NCBI GenBank assembly: GCA_036939975.1
Contig: JALLPB010000724.1
Coordinates: 1 to 13,365, forward strand
DNA from: Cyclostephanos tholiformis
Lineage: Eukaryota > Bacillariophyta > Thalassiosirophyceae > Thalassiosirales > Thalassiosiraceae
DNA length: 13,365 nt
Reading direction: 5' to 3'
The translations under genes and the position numbers were made by a program. The notes under the pieces are model-generated. The model saw only the letters and a list, made by a program, of their open reading frames with translations. It did no database searches and had not been told where the DNA came from. This document shows, piece by piece, positions 7,801 to 13,365 of the stretch; positions within the stretch are counted from its first letter, which is position 1, and the number at the start of each line of letters is the position of its first letter.

Positions 7801-10125
7801 ACAGAAGAGCACATTCAACAGCAGGAGGAAAGCACCGCCAGCCTGGACAGCGGTTTTGCTTGGTGCAACGGAAGCCAAAACGCCAAACATCTGACCGCAG
7901 GTTAAGTTGAAGGAGAAAAAGAGCGCTAGATACTTTTTTTCGTAAAGCGAGCGACGCAATAACCATTGAAATTTCGCAAGGACATCATTAACAACGTGAA
8001 TGAGATAATGATAAAGAAACAGAAAAAAAACAAAACCAAACACGTTCACGTAATTTTACCAGAATAAATCCTTTGGCGGACGTGACAAATCCAACAAGCC
8101 AGTAGACGAAGCTTCCAAAAAGTAGAACATCAATCAAAATTTGTGGTATAGATGCAATCGCCTGACCGATCACGTAACTAAGCGCCGGATAAAAATTGCT
8201 GGCATCGTGTTTGTAAAAAATTGCACGATCGTCAAGTTTTTCGGGAGAAGTAGTCATGGCGCCAAGCATGATGAACTGGAGGACGAAAACAAATGGTGTA
8301 AGATTGACGAGCTAGGGATACATTTGGCGTGAGTAGCAACAAATATCATCTATATTCGCACCAAATTGCCTTGAAATAACACCCCGAAGAAACTAGAGTT
8401 CATGTCGGTGTTCAAGAATACAAAACCCACGGACAATCCCATCGCGATGTTCTTGATCAAACTCGCACGGATGAAGATCCTATCACGCGTCCATAGGACG
8501 AAGGAGCGCTCCAGATTCAACCGAACTGACGTCCAAAAGGAGTTCTGGTACCTTTTCATGAAGCGATCGACGTCGATAGTCGGCCGGCCATTCTCAATCG
8601 CTTCCGCCCAATCTTTCTCCCACCCTATTTGGTGGCCCTCGGTCATTTCGGGACGAAGATTCTCCATGGGCGAGAATTCCGATGTTATTTCGCTCGAGTC
8701 TCCTTGGCATAGGTGTTTCCTGTCCGGACCGGCCACAGTCAACAGATAGTCCGCATCGTCCATCGAATCGGGCTGTGCATAGCCCAAGCCTCGGAAGTAT
8801 TCGCAGGCATTTTCCGTTGGGCCTGCGAAGATGACGTGACCGCCATCGCTGAGCAGTATGACTTCATCGAAGAGGGACAAAGCCTCGGGACTCGGTTGGA
8901 GGAGGGATACCACAGATATTCGACTAAATACTCGAGAGAGAAAGCTTAGGATGCGCAAGATTTCGACCGTAGAGGCAGTGTCCAATCCTGTGTTGTTGAA
9001 ATATATGCCAAATAATGAGCGATGAAAATTGTTCGCACTCGGACGCCCATACACACGACCATATGACAAACGTTACGGAAGCAGAAACATCACCTCACCG
9101 GTAGAAATCTCGTCGCCGCATAGCAACGGCGTGTCGAAAACTAGCATCTCCCCTAGGGTCACCCTCCTCCTCTGGCCGCCGCTCACGCCACGAATCTTCT
9201 CGTTACCGACGTACGTGTCCTGGACGTGAGATAATCCCAACCCCCTCAAAGTCAAGCCTACCCTCCCGTCCGTCGACGTGCCCCTGTTATTATTCCTCAG
9301 GACCTCATTCTTGCACCTACCGGAGAAGAGTAGAGTTTCAGCCACGGTGAGACGGGGTGCGTGTAAGTCGGTCTGTCTCACGAAGGCGACGAGGTTACGG
9401 AAGAGAGTGCGACGGGAGGTGTCGGCGCCCTCCCCCGAACAAACGATGTTGTTGTACGCGATCCTTCCCGAGACGTATCGTTCCTCGACGTATCCCATCG
9501 ACTTCGATCCAGACTTGAACGTCCCCCCCGGGAGAAGACCGGCTATCGCTTTCAAAAGCGACGTCTTTCCGGAGAGTGGGGGTCCGAGGACGAGGTACAT
9601 TCGCTTCGGCTTAAGGACGAGGTCAACGTTCGATAGGATTTCCTTGACCAGTATCCTCCTCTCGGGTCGACTTCTCCCGAAGGTGCACAGTCCCTTGTAA
9701 ATCTCCGTTATCGCGTACAGCGGGGACGAGTTGAACACCGTGTGCATAGTTTTCCTACCACCCGTGCCATCGTCGAGGCGTGGGACCCTGTACGTGACAT
9801 TTTGCAAGCGCACCTCCATCGACGTCAGTCCGAGGCGATTAACGACGTCATCGCCCAACGTGCCGAGGAATGCGTTGAGGCTACGTACGAAGGCCGAATC
9901 CAATTCGATGGACTCCTTATCGTCGGCACCGCCGGCACCCTCGTCAACCGCACCTCTCCCCCCCTCCTCCCCGCCGTTGTCGACAGCAGTCGTCTCCCCC
10001 GCCCCGTCGACCGGGAATAGTTTCATCATAGATTTCCTGTGGTTCTGCGTAAGCTGCTCCATATGACTTTTGCGCTCGGCGCACGGAGGCGCGACGGCGA
10101 TGACGGCGGCGTCGGCATCCTCCAT
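4893..10125 (-). CDS. Full-size ABCG (PDR-type) ABC transporter, 11 exons
   Basis: I joined eleven exons: 10125-9099, 8987-8362, 8275-8060, 7932-7298, 7209-7177, 7094-6976, 6889-6153, 6069-6010, 5888-5480, 5399-5286 and 5212-4893. All introns are GT-AG, 73-127 bases, and every phase agrees. The result is 1431 residues, normal for plant/fungal PDR proteins. Order: NBD1 with Walker A GPPLSGKTS (181-189), FVRQTD, signature VSGGQRRR (314-321), Walker B CGDEISTGLD (from 336), and LLQP where other families have the H-loop His. TMD1 spans about 515-770. NBD2 has Walker A GESGAGKTT (837-845), GYVEQFD, LTFEQKKR (948-955), IIFLDEPTSGLD (968-979), and TIHQPS. TMD2 follows from YWRSPAYN to the end, containing NNFFSGLIVRPQQM. 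Such pumps use ATP to export lipids or hydrophobic compounds across the plasma membrane; the substrate here is unknown. Least certain splice sites: the AAG acceptor at 7933 and the acceptors of exons 9 and 11, chosen by family spacing. It has a divergent promoter with the PDZ-like gene. Confidence 0.92.
7177..7209 (-). other. 33-base microexon encoding NBD2 Walker A
   Basis: Exon 5 of the ABCG gene. It is flanked by introns of 88 bases (7210-7297, donor GTAAGT) and 82 bases (7095-7176, donor GTGAGT), with CAG at both acceptors. It encodes MGESGAGKTT, with split codons at each end (TT+A on entry, CT+A on exit). The whole phosphate-binding loop of the second nucleotide-binding domain therefore sits in one 33-base exon. 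Its length is a multiple of three, so skipping it would leave the frame open but remove the loop. Confidence 0.85.
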
Positions 10126-10179
10126 GATTCTCGTTCTTTTTTTTCTTCTTCTCCATTATTTTTGGACACACCAGAAGGA

Positions 10180-10238
10180 CCAATCCCGCCATTCCCGCCA
10201 TTCCCGCCATTCCCGCCATTCCCGCCATTCCCGCCATT
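10180..10238. promoter_or_regulatory. CCAAT plus six tandem E2F-like 9-mers
   Basis: CCAAT (10180-10184) is followed without a gap by six exact copies of CCCGCCATT at 10185-10193, 10194-10202, 10203-10211, 10212-10220, 10221-10229 and 10230-10238. Each junction reads ATTCCCGCC, so ATTCCCGC fits the E2F/DP consensus WTTSSCSS five times at full length; the first copy is preceded by AATCCCGC, a near match. The array sits in the 236-base region between the divergent ABCG start (10125) and the plastid PDZ-like gene start (10362), so it could act on either. A neutral minisatellite is the main alternative. The remainder of the region holds a pyrimidine run (about 10130-10153, purine-rich in the ABCG leader) and a TATA-like ATAATATA near 10262. 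Confidence 0.5.
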
Positions 10239-10361
10239 CCCTCACACTGTTTGAATCGTAGATAATATACGTATGTATGATGGTAGGGCTCGTCCTGAAG
10301 AGTGTGACGTTGTTTCCACACAGAGAACACAACGATCGTCTTAAGACTAAAATTCACCGAC

Positions 10362-11006
10362 ATGACACCCCGTCGCCCAGTCGCCGCGGCCCTCGTCGTC
10401 GCCACGACGGCGTTCCTCTCCGCCATGCTACCATCGTCCCTAGCTTTCATCCTCGTCCCCAGGAACGGCCTTCCATCGACGCGACGGCGCGAGAGGACGA
10501 CGCCGCCTCGCAACGACGGGGTCGGGGATGCATCGCCGTGGCGGTCGACGTCGTCTCCTGCATCCCTCATGGCCGCGAACGACACGTTCGAAACCTCCGT
10601 CAAGCTACCCGGACGTGAGGAGCTGATTGCGCGGATGAAATTCAAGTCGATACTCGACGTGCCGAGCGAGCTCGTCGAGGTACGATACTCCGTCCCGTTC
10701 GGCCTGAACGTCGAGCCGAGGGATAACCTCGCGATATGCACCAAGGACGGACCGGGGGGGGAGAAAGTCGGTGACGTATTGCGTTACACGAGCCGGTGGA
10801 CGCTCGGGCTTCCCCGGGGGGACGGCGTCATCACCACGGCCATGTCGTTCAGCGGCGGCATCAGCTGGCAGTGTTCCATGTTCGACGTCATGAAGGCGGG
10901 GAGATGGGATGCGGTCGTCGAGGCACTCGTTAGCAACGAGTCGAGTCGCACGAACGAGGTGGTGTTGCTGTTCGAACGGCCCATGGCGGGAGTGGAGAAG
11001 GAGTAG
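10362..11006 (+). CDS. Plastid-targeted PDZ-like protein, function unknown
   Basis: A 214-residue single-exon frame with ATG at 10362 and TAG at 11004-11006. The N terminus is a two-part diatom plastid presequence. A signal peptide (1-28) with a core of Ala/Val/Leu ends in SSLA, followed by Phe29, the residue that follows the cleavage site in diatom plastid import (ASA-FAP type). Then comes a Ser/Thr/Arg/Pro-rich transit-like stretch, about 30-70 (RNGLPSTRRRERTTPPRN). The mature part has a PDZ-like run at about 104-206: VEVRYSVPFGLNVEP, then ICTKDGPGGEKVGDVLRYTS, resembling the ligand-loop, strand and GD-L pattern of PDZ folds. It continues to ISWQCSMFDVMKAGRWDAVVEAL and VVLLFERP. I cannot assign a function; a scaffold or regulatory role in the plastid is a guess. 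The gene is G+C-rich, divergent from ABCG, and its stop lies two bases from the ALG11 stop on the other strand. Confidence 0.8.
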   Translation: MTPRRPVAAALVVATTAFLSAMLPSSLAFILVPRNGLPSTRRRERTTPPRNDGVGDASPWRSTSSPASLMAANDTFETSVKLPGREELIARMKFKSILDVPSELVEVRYSVPFGLNVEPRDNLAICTKDGPGGEKVGDVLRYTSRWTLGLPRGDGVITTAMSFSGGISWQCSMFDVMKAGRWDAVVEALVSNESSRTNEVVLLFERPMAGVEKE

Positions 11007-11008
11007 CT

Positions 11009-13018
11009 TCAATAGTAACGTAGCAATATAGCAATTACTACTATGAATAACGAAAAGCGAAGGAGAGGATTGGCATCTTCACTTTCGAATAACGACGACG
11101 ATAGCACTGTCTCCTTAAACGAATCCAGAAACTCCTCGTCCGAGAATCTTTCCGCCGATTTCCTCCCGGCCTCTCTCACGCCCTTTATTGTCTCGTCCGA
11201 CGATCCGTCCCTCTTGAGAATTTCATACATCGTCGCGGCGTATTCGTCTGCGGTGGTCGCCAGGCACCCAGTTGGCATATCCCCCCCACCACCGAATAAC
11301 GAAGTTGAGCCGTAGTCGACGTCGAAATCCCAAGGTCGTAGGATGATGTCCGATTTCGGGCCACCGCTATTATGAGCGATCGTGACCAATCCCGCCGCCA
11401 TCATCTCCACGACGCCGATGCCGAAATGCTCGTTCCACATGGTATGTATACCCACGCTCGCCCTACGCAGGTAATCTTTAACGACTGAGTACGGCTGATT
11501 CAGCACGAATTTCACGCGATCCTCCACGTTCAATTCCCTCGCGAGCTCCCGGAGCTCGTCGACCCTCTGCATATCGCCCGCGCCCCTGCAGCTCCCGATC
11601 AGGACAAGCGTTACCCCAACCTCCCTCATGGCCCCGTCGTGGATATCAAGAAGCATCGCGAAGGATCTCAATTGGAGGGCGTGATCCTTCTCGGGTCGGA
11701 ATTGGCCGATGGAAATTATCATATTCTCCCTCCCCTCGATCGGGAAGTCATTTACGCTCGCCGTGTCGACCGGGGGGAACACGACGCGTATCTTACCCGC
11801 CAACTTCCAAAGTCGTTCGAGGTGTCCCTTCGTCCAATTGGAATTCGCCATGGTAAGGTCGGATAGGCCGCCGACGATTCCGTAGCATACGGCGAACGCC
11901 GCGTAGTACGCCAATTTGAGTCGCGACATCAACGAATTCGACGCTATGTTCGATACGTTATTGTACGACGGCCGTCGCTCACGTACCAAGGAGAGCATGT
12001 CGACGCTCATCGTGGGGTAATGGACGTAGGTCCAGATCCTGCATCCCCCGAGATACTTCGCGATCGGGAACGTGAATGCGCATCCAGTCGTGTCGACGTA
12101 CACGTGCGGATTGACGATGCCAAGGGCACGATAGGCAAGTTTCGCGGTGCCCCACGACTCCATGATCATCGTCAATCGTTTTGGCTCGTCTTGGCACGCC
12201 CAGGGCGGATGAGATGGGATGGGATGACACGCGCGGAAGGGGGGGGGGGAGGAGAAGGGAGAAGGAAAATGAGACGAAAATTGAAACATCAAGCGACGAG
12301 GGGGGGGAGGGTTGTTGTTTCCTTTCTTTTTCCGGTGGAAATCGAAGGGTGTACAAATAATGAAATACTCACCCAGCAAGTTCTTGTGTTCGTGTAGGTG
12401 AACGAAGCGCACCGGCAAAGACTCCGGCACGACGATGTTAAATCGATTCGCCACGTCCTCCAAGATCCTTGTATCGTAATCCTTCGATGGTTCGTCGATA
12501 GTGTACACCACCACGCACAGCCTCTCGAGATGTTTCTTCGTATCAGTCGTCACGACCGATGAGCCCGATCGTCTCGTTGTCGTCACGTCGCACCCCCCCT
12601 TAATCTCGCCAAGGGCCTGCATCGATTTCCACAACACCCTCTCCCCCCCCCCACCCGAGGAACATCGAGGGTGGAAGAATCCAACGACGAACGTTTCGTT
12701 TTCGTCGTTATTGTCGTCATCGTCGGACCGATGATTCGTCATCTTTCGCCCTCGTGCCTCGCGGAACGTGCGTCGTGTCCGATGTAACGCCAGGAACGCG
12801 AATGAAAATGCGACGAGGAGGGATGCCTTCGCCAGTATTATTATTGGCAATAATGTAAACTCGAAATATTCTTCCGTCGTCGATATTGTCGTAGTCGTCG
12901 TCGTCATCGTAGTCGTCGTCACCCCCGCCGCGGACGAATCCATCCTTCCGAGCATCAGGGTGCTTGATTTTTTCGCTTTTGTTGCAAAATATGTCAGCAG
13001 TGTGATGTGTTTGATCAT
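11009..13018 (-). CDS. ALG11: ALG11, GDP-Man:Man3GlcNAc2-PP-dolichol alpha-1,2-mannosyltransferase
   Basis: Adds the fourth and fifth mannoses to the lipid-linked N-glycan precursor on the cytosolic ER face. Exons 13018-12373 and 12189-11009 join across a 183-base intron (GTGAGT...CCAAG, 12190-12372), giving 608 residues. Features: membrane segment at about 53-79; GGGGERVLW (122-130), the nucleotide-sugar enzyme's Gly-rich loop; LTMIMESWG; DTTGCAFTFPI (248-258); YVHYPTMSVDML (270-281); ANSNWTKGHL; GQFRPEKDH; and GIHTMWNEHFGIGVVEMMAAG with the GT-B retaining EX7E pair E469/E477, then NSGGPKSDII. These are family-specific ALG11 blocks. A hydrophobic segment closes the C terminus. The start is uncertain: the open frame extends to a GTG at 13051, the first ATG is at 13018, and ATGs at 12955 and 12943 are also possible. 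AGAG-GTAAGA at 13026 and CAAG at 12963 could bound a 64-base leader intron, which would favour 12955. Confidence 0.92.
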   Translation of the reverse strand: MIKHITLLTYFATKAKKSSTLMLGRMDSSAAGVTTTTMTTTTTTISTTEEYFEFTLLPIIILAKASLLVAFSFAFLALHRTRRTFREARGRKMTNHRSDDDDNNDENETFVVGFFHPRCSSGGGGERVLWKSMQALGEIKGGCDVTTTRRSGSSVVTTDTKKHLERLCVVVYTIDEPSKDYDTRILEDVANRFNIVVPESLPVRFVHLHEHKNLLGEYFIICTPFDFHRKKKGNNNPPPPRRLMFQFSSHFPSPFSSPPPFRACHPIPSHPPWACQDEPKRLTMIMESWGTAKLAYRALGIVNPHVYVDTTGCAFTFPIAKYLGGCRIWTYVHYPTMSVDMLSLVRERRPSYNNVSNIASNSLMSRLKLAYYAAFAVCYGIVGGLSDLTMANSNWTKGHLERLWKLAGKIRVVFPPVDTASVNDFPIEGRENMIISIGQFRPEKDHALQLRSFAMLLDIHDGAMREVGVTLVLIGSCRGAGDMQRVDELRELARELNVEDRVKFVLNQPYSVVKDYLRRASVGIHTMWNEHFGIGVVEMMAAGLVTIAHNSGGPKSDIILRPWDFDVDYGSTSLFGGGGDMPTGCLATTADEYAATMYEILKRDGSSDETIKGVREAGRKSAERFSDEEFLDSFKETVLSSSLFESEDANPLLRFSLFIVVIAILLRYY
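12190..12372 (-). other. ALG11 intron of 183 bases, open in frame
   Basis: Donor CTGG-GTGAGT at 12372 and acceptor CCAAG at 12190. The length is 61 codons with no stop, so the unspliced frame runs through. It is called an intron because the translation (Pro/His/Ser-rich, ending near PSHPPWACQ) interrupts the conserved HEHKNLL...EPKRLTMIMES block, and because both splice sites agree in phase (G+AC). On the transcribed strand it contains long C/T runs; the plus strand shows 11 consecutive G at 12239-12249 and 8 at 12300-12307. Confidence 0.85.
12888..12920. repeat. Degenerate (GTC)n trinucleotide tract in ALG11 5' coding region
   Basis: Eleven triplets, mostly GTC with GTA and ATC variants, on the plus strand. 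Read on the coding strand they give ACG/ACT/ACA/ATG codons, which make the Thr run before the N-terminal membrane segment. It is a typical expandable microsatellite in a poorly conserved part of the protein. Confidence 0.7.
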
Positions 13019-13072
13019 TCTCTTACCTCTGTCGTACTTGCTACCGCTCACTCTTATAACAATTGAAACAGG

Positions 13073-13130
13073 CCCTAACTAAGGGTTAGCTAAGGGGCTA
13101 GGTAGCGAAGTGCTAGCTAAGGGCTAGAGA
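13073..13130. repeat. CTAAGGG/GCTAG short-repeat block
   Basis: CTAAGGG occurs at 13079-13085 and within GCTAAGGGGCTAG at 13089-13101 and GCTAAGGGCTAG at 13116-13127. CTAAC (13075-13079) and GTTAG (13085-13089) form a small inverted pair. CCCTAA and GGGTTAG words resemble single telomere-like units, but there is no tandem telomere array. Confidence 0.45.
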
Positions 13131-13214
13131 CTACCGGAATTGTAACATTTTACGCATTTTGTTACGTATTTTGAGTCATGAATCACACACACGTGTTGGG
13201 ACTTTAATGAGCCC

Positions 13215-13351
13215 TTTGCAATTTTCATACGTGTTTGCAATTTTTATACGTGTTTGCAATTTTAATATTTCATCATATTGTTCTTACGTTGATGTTTGGA
13301 ATTCTCATTTGTGTTTGCAATTCTCATACGTGTTTGCAATTTTAATTATTG
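13215..13351. repeat. Degenerate 19-base repeats, TTTGCAATTYTCATACGTG
   Basis: Units start at 13215, 13234, 13253, 13295, 13314 and 13333. The first two and the fifth are near-identical 19-mers, the third and sixth diverge after TTTGCAATTTTAAT, and the fourth reads TTTGGAATTCTCATTTGTG. Spacing between the third and fourth is 42 bases, room for about one more decayed unit. GGGACT at 13198-13203 and AGTCCC near 13353 flank the block as a 6-base inverted pair, which is weak evidence for a small mobile element. Confidence 0.55.
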
Positions 13352-13365
13352 GGAGTCCCTACAAC

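Larger units (their letters stand above)
13052..13365. other. Non-coding, repeat-rich upstream flank of ALG11
   Basis: No gene is visible. The first part (13073-13130) carries CTAAGGG and GCTAG words, the middle is AT-rich, and the last 150 bases hold degenerate 19-base repeats. The ALG11 promoter should lie here. Confidence 0.5.

Noticed and set aside
9944..10744. A long minus-strand frame whose translation contains a run of repeated MAG triplets
   Set aside because: It is the translation of the CCCGCCATT tandem array plus the antisense of the PDZ-like gene and the ABCG 5' end read out of frame; no domain is recognisable.
13019..13051. ALG11 beginning at 13051
   Set aside because: That codon is GTG, not ATG; a nuclear eukaryotic gene would not normally start there.
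13073..13130. Telomere or interstitial telomeric array
   Set aside because: Only isolated CCCTAA and GGGTTAG words occur; there is no tandem TTAGGG run.
13215..13351. CRISPR array
   Set aside because: The 19-base units are adjacent with no unique spacers, are degenerate, and lie in a eukaryotic nuclear context.

Overview
The window reads as nuclear DNA of a diatom (a stramenopile alga). Four things point there: a DUF6824 regulator-like protein opening with DVLCGRGG, a family greatly expanded in diatoms; short GT-AG introns of roughly 70-185 bases; a protein with a signal peptide followed by a Phe at the cleavage site, as in diatom plastid preproteins; and a plant/stramenopile-type full-size ABCG transporter. 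No rRNA, tRNA, CRISPR array or bacterial-type operon was recognised.

Layout, left to right. (1) 25-540: a small minus-strand ORF with a DUF6818-like (Myb/SANT-like) domain, next to a block dense in short inverted repeats that may be the edge of a transposable element. (2) 555-3011, minus: an 818-residue DUF6824 protein with long low-complexity Pro/Gln/Ser/Gly regions. (3) 3012-3623: an upstream region shared with the divergent gene to its right. (4) 3624-4607, plus: a two-exon secreted protein with a signal peptide, a TDPP-repeat stalk and a C-terminal Big_9/cadherin-like domain. (5) 4893-10125, minus: one ABCG/PDR full transporter. Eleven exons join in frame to 1431 codons with the order NBD-TMD-NBD-TMD. 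(6) 10126-10361: a short divergent promoter with a CCAAT pentamer followed by six tandem copies of CCCGCCATT, which contain E2F-like cores. (7) 10362-11006, plus: a plastid-targeted protein with a degenerate PDZ-like core. (8) 11009-13018, minus: ALG11, the ER alpha-1,2-mannosyltransferase of lipid-linked oligosaccharide assembly, with one intron whose length is a multiple of three. (9) 13052-13365: repeat-rich sequence with a CTAAGGG-containing block and degenerate 19-base repeats.

The genes alternate in strand, giving two divergent pairs (DUF6824/Big_9 protein and ABCG/PDZ-like) and two convergent pairs (Big_9 protein/ABCG and PDZ-like/ALG11). The PDZ-like and ALG11 stop codons are only two bases apart. 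I see no shared pathway; this looks like ordinary compact chromosome. The parts most worth checking are the E2F-like promoter array, the possible transposon edge, the secreted Big_9 protein, and the base-composition step inside the ABCG gene. The right part, from about 8.4 kb, is visibly richer in G+C than the part to its left.
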